Source: Shewanella yunxiaonensis
GTDB taxonomy: Bacteria; Pseudomonadota; Gammaproteobacteria; Enterobacterales; Shewanellaceae
Direction: 5' to 3'
Length of the DNA: 64,000 nucleotides
Assembly (NCBI RefSeq): GCF_018223345.1
Contig: NZ_CP073587.1
Location: forward strand, 2,205,001 to 2,269,000
This document shows positions 1 through 8,842 of this stretch, piece by piece (the stretch's first letter is position 1; each line of letters opens with the position of its first letter). The notes under the pieces were generated by a model, which saw only the letters and a program-made list of their open reading frames with translations, searched no databases and was not told where the DNA came from. Position numbers and translations under genes: made by a program.

Positions 1-2
1 AA

Positions 3-656
3 CAAGAAGCCATCAGTCTGGAACAGGTGATGGATATGGTGCGCGGATTGGTAAAAGAGTCTGACGACATCATCAACAGCACCGCCTACTTTACCCGGCA
101 ACTGGATAAAGCGCAGCAAGAGATTGAAGCATTACGTCAGCGGCTTTCTACGGCTGAACATGATGTCATGTACGATGCATTAACAGGATGTTTCAATCGT
201 CGGGCTTTTAATCTGGATATCTCTGCACTGCTGCAGCAGTCTCCGGAAGGCACCTGCTTAATCCTCAGTGATATCGACCATTTTAAAGACTTTAACGATA
301 CTTATGGCCATGTATTGGGCGATCAAGTGCTACGTGCGGTTGCCAAACGTATGCAGGAAAATTGCCGTGATGGCATCAAACTTTACCGTTTTGGTGGTGA
401 AGAATTTGCGGTATTAGTACCTAAAAGCCAGCTAAGGATTGCCAGACATCTTGCTGAATCGCTGCGGCGCTCATTGGAGAAAGTCACCGTACGTGATCGC
501 AAACAGCACGCAAGTGTCGGTAACATCAGCGCCAGCTTTGGCGTCAGTGAATGGCAACCCAAGGATACGGTTGCGGGTTTTATTGAACGCACTGACCAAT
601 TTTTGTATGAAGCCAAGCGCTTAGGACGTAACCGAGTGATGCCTATTAACGGTTAG
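3..656 (+). CDS. Diguanylate cyclase, C-terminal part (cut by left edge)
   Basis: The frame enters from the left edge without a stop, so the N-terminal sensory part is missing; the GTG at 27 is probably internal. Visible are a helical, coiled-coil-like stretch and a complete GGDEF domain that begins at DALTGCFNRRAF. The catalytic loop reads GGEEF (nt 393-407), an active-type signature, so the protein should make cyclic di-GMP from two GTP. The usual inhibitory RxxD site nine to six residues before the loop reads RDGI, so product inhibition through a canonical I-site looks absent. It converges on the acyltransferase gene. The signal it responds to cannot be judged here. Confidence 0.9.
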   Translation, partial: QEAISLEQVMDMVRGLVKESDDIINSTAYFTRQLDKAQQEIEALRQRLSTAEHDVMYDALTGCFNRRAFNLDISALLQQSPEGTCLILSDIDHFKDFNDTYGHVLGDQVLRAVAKRMQENCRDGIKLYRFGGEEFAVLVPKSQLRIARHLAESLRRSLEKVTVRDRKQHASVGNISASFGVSEWQPKDTVAGFIERTDQFLYEAKRLGRNRVMPING

Positions 657-680
657 TTACGCCGCTAATCATGGCGTAAC
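656..680. terminator. Hairpin between convergent genes
   Basis: An 8-bp perfect stem, GTTACGCC and GGCGTAAC with a 9-nt loop, starts on the last base of the cyclase stop codon. It is followed by a C-run rather than a T-run. It could end transcription or stabilise the 3' end, but it is not a textbook intrinsic terminator. Confidence 0.4.
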
Positions 681-729
681 TCCCCCCCCGCCTACAAGCT
701 TACTCCGGTGAGTTCTCGGATTGAACGGC

Positions 730-1884
730 TCAACCACATGGGGTTTTACCGACTTTATTCAGCACCGGATTGGCATACATCGCCAGAAAGATGGCACGTT
801 GTTCCTCTGCAATAGATTGCAAGCGCTGCGTAAATTTTTCTGATTGTGCAGCTATATCCGTTACGGTGACATTCGCGACACTTTCATCAGCATTGCCGGT
901 GTACTGACGATAAGCGAGCACATTACTGGGGAACAGGTGATAGTTCTGCCAGATCTGCCGGTCTATCTCTGCCGCAACCGCTTCAGCGTTAGCGTAATCA
1001 GCCGCAAGTGGCGCACCGAATGCCAAATGCACTCTGCCCTTAAAACCAGCGATGCCAGAGGCGATACTGGCGATATCTTCATGGACCTGCTTACGATATT
1101 CACCTGTTTGTTGCAAACTATACAACTCGCGGGTCTTAGCCACATCACACGGGTCCCATTCATAAGAAATGGCCACAGGCACAATGTTCAGTTCCCGGAT
1201 ATAATCCGCAAAATTCTGAGTCTTAGGACGGTTCAGTGACAACATCGAAATGATTGCGGCGTTAGTGCAATCATTTCCATCCTTGGCGCGCCCTTCTCGC
1301 TGTGCTAACCACACATGACTATGCTCTTGCTGCAACGAGTGCTGGATAAAGGCGGATAGCTGTTTTGAGGCTTTGAGTTTTTCCCGTGGGCTACTGGCGG
1401 AACGCTTAACAATAAAACTTTTGTTCACACGCATCAGATCGGTCACATAATCTTTTGTCAGCAGATTGTCACCAATCGCGATCCGTACTGTTTGCTGTCC
1501 ATGGGCATAAAGTGCGATATTCACGAATGCGGGATCGAGTGCAATATCGCGGTGATTACTGATAAACAGGTACGACTTATCTGCGGCCAACTGTTCCAGA
1601 CCGGATACGGTTAATGCAGTAACGGTAGTAGCCATCATCCGCTGCATATATGCCGCGACCACTTGCTGAACTTCAGCCACCGTTTTTAATCCACTTAATT
1701 GACGCTGCAGATGTCGACTAACCAGCCAATCTGTAGCCCATGGTGCCAACCGACTCAGTCGTGGGAAACGCCAACGCGCCAACGTTCGTCGGAGTTCATG
1801 ACTTTGTAAAATTCGCGCCAGAACTGCAGATACTTCGTCATCATGGTAGGGACGAATATCATCAAAAGAGCCGTTGTCAGTCAT
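730..1884 (-). CDS. PlsC-like 1-acylglycerol-3-phosphate acyltransferase family protein
   Basis: A 384-residue protein from the ATG at 1884; a TTG at 1941 would add 19 residues. It resembles the lysophospholipid acyltransferase (LPLAT/PlsC) superfamily: a helical N-terminus, then the acceptor motif SNHRDIALDPAF, then a basic central part and LAQREGRAKDGND, which fits the later substrate-binding block (EGxR type). The first motif spaces His and the later Asp by five residues rather than the usual four, a variant I believe occurs in a subfamily of these enzymes. The likely role is transfer of an acyl chain to a phospholipid or related acceptor at the inner membrane. It sits downstream of the sortase gene on the same strand, 161 nt away, so it may be co-transcribed, but a functional link is only inferred. 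Confidence 0.75.
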   Translation of the reverse strand: MTDNGSFDDIRPYHDDEVSAVLARILQSHELRRTLARWRFPRLSRLAPWATDWLVSRHLQRQLSGLKTVAEVQQVVAAYMQRMMATTVTALTVSGLEQLAADKSYLFISNHRDIALDPAFVNIALYAHGQQTVRIAIGDNLLTKDYVTDLMRVNKSFIVKRSASSPREKLKASKQLSAFIQHSLQQEHSHVWLAQREGRAKDGNDCTNAAIISMLSLNRPKTQNFADYIRELNIVPVAISYEWDPCDVAKTRELYSLQQTGEYRKQVHEDIASIASGIAGFKGRVHLAFGAPLAADYANAEAVAAEIDRQIWQNYHLFPSNVLAYRQYTGNADESVANVTVTDIAAQSEKFTQRLQSIAEEQRAIFLAMYANPVLNKVGKTPCG

Positions 1885-2047
1885 TAACCGTATATTGCCT
1901 ACTACTTGCACGCCGCATCGGCGCAGAAAATAAAACGGCAAAATACCCGAAACTTGCCGGATTGGCTACCACTCAAGGCACAATCCGACCAGTTGATCGA
2001 AAAACCACATTGGCAACAGTTTAATACCCATTGCCTTTGCGGATTGG

Positions 2048-2686
2048 TCAAGCCGATTGCTGCAATGGTGCAACTTCCTCCGCTTCTACCAAGAATCGGA
2101 GCGTTGCGCCCCCCGTCAACGCATTAAACGGATAACAGGTGACCAATGTCAGCAGCGATTCATCGCCACTTGTGAGCCATTGTGTCTGCGATTCATGCAC
2201 GATACGAGTGGCACGAATGCGATAAAAGTGCACTTCACCATCCATGGTCTGTAAACGGATCATCTGCCCGCGACGCGCATAAGCCAACACCGCAAAATGG
2301 GTATCGCGATGTCCTGCAATAACCGTATTACCCGCCTCACCCGGTTTTGCTCTGCCCATCATCTGGGCTGGACCAAAGGCCAGATTACGGCCGCTGGCAC
2401 CCGCAAGCACGTATAACGGAGGATTATCACCAATCCATAATTTTCCAACGGGATGAGTATCGGCCCAGAACCATGGCTTATGAGGGTGTTTATCCTGCAA
2501 ACTTTTATTCCAGGCGTCCTCAATCAAATATTGGGCAAACATCGCTTTAGCCTGCATATATCCTCCTTTCACGACCATGGCCAATCCCGATAGCAACAGC
2601 AGTATCATCGCCAGACTGACGCACATCTGCTTAACCCCACCTGACCAGTCCAGCACAAACAGATGCCGATATGCGCTAGATGCCAT
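2048..2686 (-). CDS. Class GN (proteobacterial) sortase
   Basis: A 212-residue transpeptidase with one N-terminal membrane segment (about residues 18-40) and a sortase domain. The triad is visible: His126 in AGHRDTHF, Cys184 in TLVTCYPF and Arg197 in TLRFLVEAE. Sortases cleave a C-terminal sorting motif of a partner and transfer it to an amine acceptor; the partner here is the VIT/vWA gene immediately upstream. I chose the ATG at 2686 because it overlaps the stop of that gene as TGATG and follows an AAGG, which suggests translational coupling. Starting at 2752 would overlap the target gene by 67 nt. It is third in the pdsO-target-sortase operon. The acceptor in a Gram-negative envelope is not known from the sequence. 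Confidence 0.9.
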   Translation of the reverse strand: MASSAYRHLFVLDWSGGVKQMCVSLAMILLLLSGLAMVVKGGYMQAKAMFAQYLIEDAWNKSLQDKHPHKPWFWADTHPVGKLWIGDNPPLYVLAGASGRNLAFGPAQMMGRAKPGEAGNTVIAGHRDTHFAVLAYARRGQMIRLQTMDGEVHFYRIRATRIVHESQTQWLTSGDESLLTLVTCYPFNALTGGATLRFLVEAEEVAPLQQSA

Positions 2687-4899
2687 CAGCAACACCTTGC
2701 CTGCCATAAGCGCTGTCGCCAGGCGCCACAGAATAAAGCACCAATCAGACATAGCAGCCCAAGCACCAACATTAAGCGACTATCGGTTGCTGTTTGCGGC
2801 ATGTTGCCAGAGGCTTGCCATCCAACAGGAGCCATATTCGGAGCTTGTCCCTGCACATTATGCTGCGGCGCAGGGTTCACTGGCGTCACATCAACGGCGA
2901 TCAGACTGGTATAATGACTGACCAGATGATATTTCAGCGCCAGCGCAGTCGCCTGTTGCGTGGTACGCTCGCGATTGTCACCGTTACGCATCATTTCCAG
3001 CGAGGCTATCTGTTGTCTCGCCCAGAGCAAATCCAGCCCGAGCGCAGCGATACTCGCCTTGAGTTGCACCTGTTGTTGCCACCGTTGCCCGTTCCGCATT
3101 CCGGAAACCAATAACGGTGGTTGGTCTTCACTCCGCTCACGTAAATTGACCATTAACGGTTCGCCCATGTACAGGTCCGGAATAGATGCGGGCCAATAGT
3201 CGGGTACGGTGCCATCGCTATAATGCAACTGCACATCCGTTAACACTGGTGCCGCAATTTTGCTAAGTAGTGAAATTGTCTTCTGCTCCACTTCCTGCAT
3301 ATTGCCGATATAGGTAAACGTCCCACGCCCTAACTCCGCTGCGCGATGCATAAAATGACTGTTGGGCGCACTGCCAATACCGACGGTAAACAAGCGACTC
3401 GCCCCAAGCCGATTACGGATCATCTCAAACAGCTCATCTTCATTGGCAACGGCACCATCGGTCATAAAGATCACTTGCCGTAATCGCTTATCTTTGGCGG
3501 TTTTAGAATTGTCCTCGTTGGTCAACGGTAATGCTTGTCGCAAGGCTTTGGCCATTTCGGTACCGCCATCGGCATCGAGACACCGAACAAACTGCTGCGC
3601 CCGACCAAGGTTAACTGCAGTAACCGGTAGTGCTTCTGGCGCCAATGGCTGTACGTCTGAGTTAAACGCGACAATATTGAAATTGTCCTGCGGCTTAAGA
3701 CTTGATAAGGCAAAGAGCACGGCACTTTTCGCCTGCGCCAAGGCGGCCCCCCCCATTGAACCGGAAGTGTCGATAACCAATATCAGCTCACGTGGTTGCG
3801 CAGTGCTTGGTGACTGTGCCGGCGGCATCAACATTAACAGACTGTAACGACTTTTATCTGGCATCACTGAGTTACCCGCACGGGGAGTCAGAAGATGTGT
3901 CTGCCCCATCTGACTATACAACGCCGCGGTTGGCTCCGCCTCCGGTTGGGGTTGCCATTCCAGGACAAAATCCCGGTCTGGCAATATCTTCGTCAGGGAA
4001 ATAACCACCTGACCGTTAGACTGCGATTGCTGCTGGATCTGATGACTGGATGAGCGGATGGCCGCTAACGGGACACCAGCATCGAGCGTCACTGCAATAT
4101 CGGTTCGATTAACAGTCGCTTGTTCGCGTTGTAGTGCATCACTATCGACCATCGGGGATTGCAGGGATAATGCATCTGCTAGCTGAGCCTCGTTACGCAA
4201 CATTGATAGCGGGACATAACGCGGTGTGATAGTCATAGGAAATCGTAAACTGAATTGACCGTCGCGATAGATCAGTGATTGCTGATAACTAAACGTGATC
4301 TCCAGCGATTCACCTGGCCCCAAGTTGGCCACATCAGTGGTAAACAGATTCGGACGTTGCTGACTCAGCAAACTGGCTCGTTTCCCTTCTGCCTTCGCTT
4401 GTTCATAGATTTGCCGTGCCTCTGTCCTGGGTTTGATCTGGCCTTCAATCCTCCGTTCACCAATCTTCATCTGCAAACTGTCCACTGCCGCATTCTCTGG
4501 TAACGGAAACAGGTAACGGCCGTTGAGCCATTGTTCGCTATGGTTAATATAATGCTGGGTGACGGTAACCCGATTTGTCAGTCCCGACACCTGCATGTTT
4601 ATTTCAGTCTGCAAGTTTGGGGCAACGTCAGCATTGACACCTTGCCATTCCAAAGTGCCACTGCCTGGCCACAATGGGTTAGCCACCCTGTCATCGGGCA
4701 TTTGCGTTGATGCAATGGCTGATACGGAGGTCAACAGATTAAACAACAACACGGCTAATAGCAGCAGACCACTGGTTTGCATCAGGCTGAACATCCAGTC
4801 AGGCAGAAGCGCCTGACCGTCGTCGCAACGTGATACATCCGCCGTTTCAACACGGCAAGGATGTATTCCGGCAAACGTCTCAAGGAAATCCTTTTTCAT
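2686..4899 (-). CDS. Marine proteobacterial sortase target protein (VIT and vWA domains)
   Basis: A 737-residue exported protein and the evident substrate of the adjacent sortase. In order: an unusually long 35-40 residue polar N-region before the hydrophobic export segment (about 40-62), a VIT domain (about 90-215), a linker, a von Willebrand A domain (about 370-550) with an intact metal-binding site DTSGS at 377-381 and MTDGA near 480, and a C-terminal sorting signal. The signal reads MPQTA at 700-704, followed by a hydrophobic helix and an Arg-containing tail that ends in two cysteines. It departs from LPxTG at both ends. The start is supported by a strong GAGGAG about 6 nt upstream, which argues against the later Met36. 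It lies 18 nt after pdsO. Confidence 0.92.
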   Translation of the reverse strand: MKKDFLETFAGIHPCRVETADVSRCDDGQALLPDWMFSLMQTSGLLLLAVLLFNLLTSVSAIASTQMPDDRVANPLWPGSGTLEWQGVNADVAPNLQTEINMQVSGLTNRVTVTQHYINHSEQWLNGRYLFPLPENAAVDSLQMKIGERRIEGQIKPRTEARQIYEQAKAEGKRASLLSQQRPNLFTTDVANLGPGESLEITFSYQQSLIYRDGQFSLRFPMTITPRYVPLSMLRNEAQLADALSLQSPMVDSDALQREQATVNRTDIAVTLDAGVPLAAIRSSSHQIQQQSQSNGQVVISLTKILPDRDFVLEWQPQPEAEPTAALYSQMGQTHLLTPRAGNSVMPDKSRYSLLMLMPPAQSPSTAQPRELILVIDTSGSMGGAALAQAKSAVLFALSSLKPQDNFNIVAFNSDVQPLAPEALPVTAVNLGRAQQFVRCLDADGGTEMAKALRQALPLTNEDNSKTAKDKRLRQVIFMTDGAVANEDELFEMIRNRLGASRLFTVGIGSAPNSHFMHRAAELGRGTFTYIGNMQEVEQKTISLLSKIAAPVLTDVQLHYSDGTVPDYWPASIPDLYMGEPLMVNLRERSEDQPPLLVSGMRNGQRWQQQVQLKASIAALGLDLLWARQQIASLEMMRNGDNRERTTQQATALALKYHLVSHYTSLIAVDVTPVNPAPQHNVQGQAPNMAPVGWQASGNMPQTATDSRLMLVLGLLCLIGALFCGAWRQRLWQARCC

Positions 4900-4917
4900 C
4901 CGTATCTCCTCAACTCG

Positions 4918-5649
4918 CTACTGATTATTGGCTGCCAACGCTGCATCAGGACTTTGCAGGCGCAAGGTCACCCGACGGTCAAAAAAGTCATTTTCTAGGC
5001 TTTCTTTTGGGTTCAAAGGGGCGCTGGCACCATAAGCGTTCGCGGTTAATCTTGCGCCATTCACCCCTTGCTGGATCAGAAACTCCCGTACTGCCTGCAC
5101 TCGCTGTTCGGATAACTGTTGATTGAATTCCGCCGAACCACGACGGTCAGCATAACCGGACAGCTCCAGCGTCAGCTCTGGTGCAAGACTCATGGCAAAC
5201 GCGATATCTTGTAACTGCTTCGCGAAATGAGGCTCAATCTCTGCAGTACCGGTACGAAACTGAACATTCATGCCTACCGTCAGTTCCTCCAGTTTCGATG
5301 CACGTGCTGCCTGTAAGGTCTTCAGTTGTCGCTGCGCTTCGGTGTATTGCGCTTGTAATTGCTCCAGTGACTGCTGTTTCTGATTAAGCACAGTGATTTG
5401 TTGAGCTTGTTCATCCAATGTTTGTTGCTGTGCTTTGAGGTGTTTGTCATCCCCAACGCTCTTCCCCACCAAGCTACCACTAAAGGCCCCGACAATGGCG
5501 CCGACTGGGCCGCCAACGACAGCGCCCAAAACCATACCACTACCAAAGCCAATGGCCGCCGGGGTCTGGTTGTCTTGCTGTTCCTGTGCCATCACAGGCA
5601 TCGCCATCAGAGAAGAGATCACTAAAGCGGAGATAATGTGCTGTTTCAT
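4918..5649 (-). CDS. pdsO: Sortase-associated OmpA-like protein PdsO
   Basis: A 243-residue exported protein. It has a signal peptide of about 21 residues ending MAMPVMA, a glycine-zipper-like stretch (about residues 34-65, repeated GxxxG spacing), a Gln-rich coiled coil (about 70-118) and an OmpA C-terminal domain (about 125-232) with the peptidoglycan-binding core GYADRRGSAEFNQQLSEQR. The layout suggests a periplasmic or outer-membrane protein that binds peptidoglycan. It is the first gene of the minus-strand operon with the target and the sortase. This position and the fold match PdsO of the proteobacterial dedicated sortase system. That it provides the anchor for the sorted protein is an inference. 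Confidence 0.88.
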   Translation of the reverse strand: MKQHIISALVISSLMAMPVMAQEQQDNQTPAAIGFGSGMVLGAVVGGPVGAIVGAFSGSLVGKSVGDDKHLKAQQQTLDEQAQQITVLNQKQQSLEQLQAQYTEAQRQLKTLQAARASKLEELTVGMNVQFRTGTAEIEPHFAKQLQDIAFAMSLAPELTLELSGYADRRGSAEFNQQLSEQRVQAVREFLIQQGVNGARLTANAYGASAPLNPKESLENDFFDRRVTLRLQSPDAALAANNQ

Positions 5650-5856
5650 TTCACTGTTTCCTTGTTGTTAGTGTTAAGTCATCGTGCTTTCGATGGGGAC
5701 ATTAAACCTGGGTGAAATGGCGGACACAGGGAGTAAAAATGGCAGTTCGCCGATCAATTGTGGCAACAAAATGGCATTTGCCTGTGAGCACTTTTTTATC
5801 GGGCAAATTGTTGTATAGTCACGGCTAATGACTCATAACCCGAGATTTCAGCGCTC

Positions 5857-6549
5857 ATGAAACGCATCGCTATCGTGGAGGATGAAGTTGCTATCCGCGA
5901 GAACTATAAGGACGTATTACAAAATCAGGGCTATAGCGTACAAGGTTATGCCAATCGCGCTGAAGCGATGCACGCATTCAATACCCGCCTGCCGGATCTG
6001 GCGATTATTGATATTGGGCTGGAACACGAAATAGATGGTGGTTTTACCCTATGTCAGGCATTACGGGCGATGTCTAATGCTTTGCCCATCATATTTCTCA
6101 CTGCCCGGGACAGCGATTTCGATACGGTTTGCGGATTACGCCTTGGCGCTGATGATTATCTCAGCAAGGATGTCAGTTTTCCGCATTTGCTGGCACGCTT
6201 AGCCGCACTGTTTCGGCGCAGTGAATTAGCGGGCAGCGACCTTCAAAGCGAATCATTGATGGAACGCGGTCACTTGTCGATAGATGCTAACCGCATTCAG
6301 GTTTGCTGGAAGAATGCCCCAATTGAACTCACGGTGACTGAATTTTGGATGGTACACGCGCTGGCAAAGCATCCCGGCCATGTGCGCAGCCGGGGCGATC
6401 TGATGCAGGAAGCCAAAATTTATGTGGATGACAGTACGATCACGTCTCACGTTAAACGTATTCGCAAGAAGTTTCTGGCGCTCGATCCGGAATTCGACTG
6501 CATCGATACCGTCTACGGCATGGGCTATCGCTGGGATAGTCAAGCGTGA
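5857..6549 (+). CDS. pdsR: Dedicated sortase system response regulator PdsR
   Basis: A 230-residue OmpR-type regulator. The receiver domain has the acidic pair Glu8/Asp9, phosphoacceptor Asp52 in LAIIDIGLE, the switch Thr in IFLTARD and Lys in YLSKD. A winged-helix DNA-binding domain follows, ending DTVYGMGYRW. It is divergent from pdsO across a 207-nt spacer that must hold both promoters. A possible -10 TATAGT lies at 5814-5819, but no convincing -35 is seen. The GTG start of the kinase gene overlaps its stop by 4 nt, so the two are translationally coupled. It presumably controls the sortase operon next door; no operator could be recognised. Confidence 0.9.
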   Translation: MKRIAIVEDEVAIRENYKDVLQNQGYSVQGYANRAEAMHAFNTRLPDLAIIDIGLEHEIDGGFTLCQALRAMSNALPIIFLTARDSDFDTVCGLRLGADDYLSKDVSFPHLLARLAALFRRSELAGSDLQSESLMERGHLSIDANRIQVCWKNAPIELTVTEFWMVHALAKHPGHVRSRGDLMQEAKIYVDDSTITSHVKRIRKKFLALDPEFDCIDTVYGMGYRWDSQA

Positions 6550-8711
6550 AGCTGCCGGTTTATCACCCGCCCATCGGTCTGCGCACCAAAACGCTGGTGT
6601 TGTCGTTATTTCTGTTAGGTTTGCCCTGGCTCAGTTATCAATACGTCTGGGAAATGGAAAAATACCTGCGTCATGGCCAGGAAAAAACGCTGGAAGGGAC
6701 GACGCAAGCGTTAGCGACTGCACTACATGAACGCCCCAAGCTCTTTGACTCGCAGGCAAGCTTTCTAAAACAGGTAGAGAAAGGCCGCGACCTCTATGCT
6801 TATCCGCTACAAGGCCCGATCCAGCTGGATGGCAAACTGGACGACTGGGAACAATATCGCAGCAAATCGATGGAATACGGCGACGGTTACCGCTTGTTTC
6901 TGGCACAAAACAGCGACTCGAAACTGTCATTCCGCCATATGGTGGGCAAATACAGCGGTTACCTCTATGGCTTTTTTGAAGTCACCGATCCGCACGTTGT
7001 CTATCGTGGTCGTAACAGTCTGGCCGTTGATCGCAATGACTATCTGGATATTGCCACCCAGGCATCGGATGGCAGCTTTCACCGTTATGTGGTGGCCAAT
7101 ATGAAAGACGGCTGGCTCAGCAGTTATGAATTGCCCGCCGATGCCACCCTCACCTCACCGGTTGTCCCGGAAAACCGCATTCAGGGGCAGTGGCGTAAAA
7201 CCGAACAGGGTTACAATATTGAACTGCGAATGCCACTAGAAATGGTGGGCAGTAAACTGGGATTTGCCATCCACGATGTGAATAACCGTAAGACCCGGCA
7301 ACTGGAAGCCGTTGTCGGCACGTCTGCCACCGACAGTGTTGACCGACTCGGTACTGTGTTAGTACCGTCGCCAGAAATTGAAAGCATTATCAAAGGTATG
7401 AGCCATAATAGTTCACGTATATGGGTAGTGGATACCCATGGACGCGTGCTAGCGAAGTCGGGCGATATCCGCAACAGCAATGGCGTGTGGGGCGAAGTTG
7501 ATGATGAACCGGAGACCTTCTGGAGTCGCCTGCAAAAGCAATATCTCAATCCTATCTACTACAAAATCCTGACCCGGCCCCCCAATGACTTTATCGATTC
7601 GCTACAGGATTCGACTGAACTGCAAGGCAGTCATATTCAGCAAGCGCTGGCAGGGAATCTGGCCTCGACTTGGCGCCTAACACCTGATAGCAAAGCGGTG
7701 GTGTTGTCAGCCGCGAGTCCGATCTGGATTGACAACAAAGTCATGGGCGCAGTGGTGGCAGAAGAAACCACCCATGGCATTCGCACTCTGCGTAACCGTG
7801 CCTTGGAGAAGCTGTTCAATATCATCCTGATTGTGATGACTGTTGGTACTCTTGCGTTGTTCTTTTTTGCGTCAAGTATCTCCAGCCGGATCCGTAAGCT
7901 CAGGGATCAAGCTGAAAAAGCCATTGATAGTCAGGGACGAGTACGAGACACCATTCCGCCTTCAGCAGTTCGCGATGAAATTGGCGATCTATCACGCAGC
8001 TTCGCCAACATAGTGTCTCGGCTAGGACAATATACCCACTATCTGGAAAATATGTCATCGCGGCTATCGCACGAGCTGCGCACGCCGGTGGCGGTAGTCC
8101 GTAGCTCGTTGGAACATCTCAGTTTGCAACCCATTGACGGCGAGGCGATGAAATATGTTGACCGGGCTCAGGAAGGCGTAAAAAGGCTATCGTTGATCCT
8201 CGCCAATATGAGTGAAGCCACCCGCCTCGAGGAATCGCTTAACAACAGCGAAGCTGATCAGTTTCCGCTAACCAAAGTCGTCAGCGGCTGCGTTGCCGGG
8301 TATCAGATGACTTACCCGCAAAAGCGCTTTACCTTGAAACAACCGGATGAGCCATTAATGATGCTGGGTGTGCCGGAATACATCGCGCAATTGCTGGATA
8401 AACTCATCAGCAATGCGCTGGAATTTCATACGCCGGATTCACCGATTAATCTGGTACTCCAGATACAGGCGAAACAGGCGATCCTCACCGTTGAAAATAA
8501 AGGGCCATTACTGCCTGAGAATATGAGCGAGCAGATCTTCGAATCGATGGTTTCAGTGCGTCCCGCAGGTAATCAAGAAAAGCCGCATTTGGGGCTGGGA
8601 CTTTATATCGCCAGGCTAATCGCCGCGTTTCATGGTGGCAGCATCAAAGCCGCGAATCTGGGTGATGGCTCCGGCGTCATGTTCACCTTAACCTTGCCAC
8701 TTCCCGGCTAA
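6546..8711 (+). CDS. pdsS: Dedicated sortase system histidine kinase PdsS
   Basis: A 721-residue membrane kinase with a GTG start inside the pdsR stop (GTGA). Membrane segments lie at about 13-33 and 422-446, with a large periplasmic sensor between them. The first part of the sensor (about 85-245) resembles a family 9 carbohydrate-binding domain: it opens IQLDGKLDDWE, has YLYGFFEVTD in the middle and closes with IELRMPLEMVGSKLGFAIHD. The second part (about 288-410, RIWVVDTHGRVLAKSG) looks Cache-like. A HAMP-like linker, the H-box His509 (SHELRTP), the N-box Asn623 and the G2 box GLGLYIA follow. The G1 box reads ENKGP instead of DxGxG, a variant also seen in CusS-like kinases, so activity is still expected. 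Sugar sensing is an inference from the fold pattern. Confidence 0.9.
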   Translation: MKLPVYHPPIGLRTKTLVLSLFLLGLPWLSYQYVWEMEKYLRHGQEKTLEGTTQALATALHERPKLFDSQASFLKQVEKGRDLYAYPLQGPIQLDGKLDDWEQYRSKSMEYGDGYRLFLAQNSDSKLSFRHMVGKYSGYLYGFFEVTDPHVVYRGRNSLAVDRNDYLDIATQASDGSFHRYVVANMKDGWLSSYELPADATLTSPVVPENRIQGQWRKTEQGYNIELRMPLEMVGSKLGFAIHDVNNRKTRQLEAVVGTSATDSVDRLGTVLVPSPEIESIIKGMSHNSSRIWVVDTHGRVLAKSGDIRNSNGVWGEVDDEPETFWSRLQKQYLNPIYYKILTRPPNDFIDSLQDSTELQGSHIQQALAGNLASTWRLTPDSKAVVLSAASPIWIDNKVMGAVVAEETTHGIRTLRNRALEKLFNIILIVMTVGTLALFFFASSISSRIRKLRDQAEKAIDSQGRVRDTIPPSAVRDEIGDLSRSFANIVSRLGQYTHYLENMSSRLSHELRTPVAVVRSSLEHLSLQPIDGEAMKYVDRAQEGVKRLSLILANMSEATRLEESLNNSEADQFPLTKVVSGCVAGYQMTYPQKRFTLKQPDEPLMMLGVPEYIAQLLDKLISNALEFHTPDSPINLVLQIQAKQAILTVENKGPLLPENMSEQIFESMVSVRPAGNQEKPHLGLGLYIARLIAAFHGGSIKAANLGDGSGVMFTLTLPLPG

Positions 8712-8842
8712 CATGAACAACTCTCAGGCTGGCAGGAGTTCCCCACAGCCATTTCAGTGTTAAGATGCCTGTTCACCCTGAAGCCAACGTTCAGGGAACA
8801 CAGGTCTTACATTCAGAACATCAGCAGTACAAGAGCCTAATA

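Noticed and set aside
1885-2047. A small plus-strand gene between the acyltransferase and the sortase.
   Set aside because: Open frames there run antisense into both neighbours, lack start signals and match no family I recognise.
2687-2752. Sortase start at 2752.
   Set aside because: It would overlap the target gene by 67 nt and add an unneeded second hydrophobic stretch; the TGATG start at 2686 is more economical.
8765-8842. MetC start at the ATG at 8765.
   Set aside because: It would add 26 residues unlike the family; the ATG at 8843 follows AAGAG and gives the usual length.
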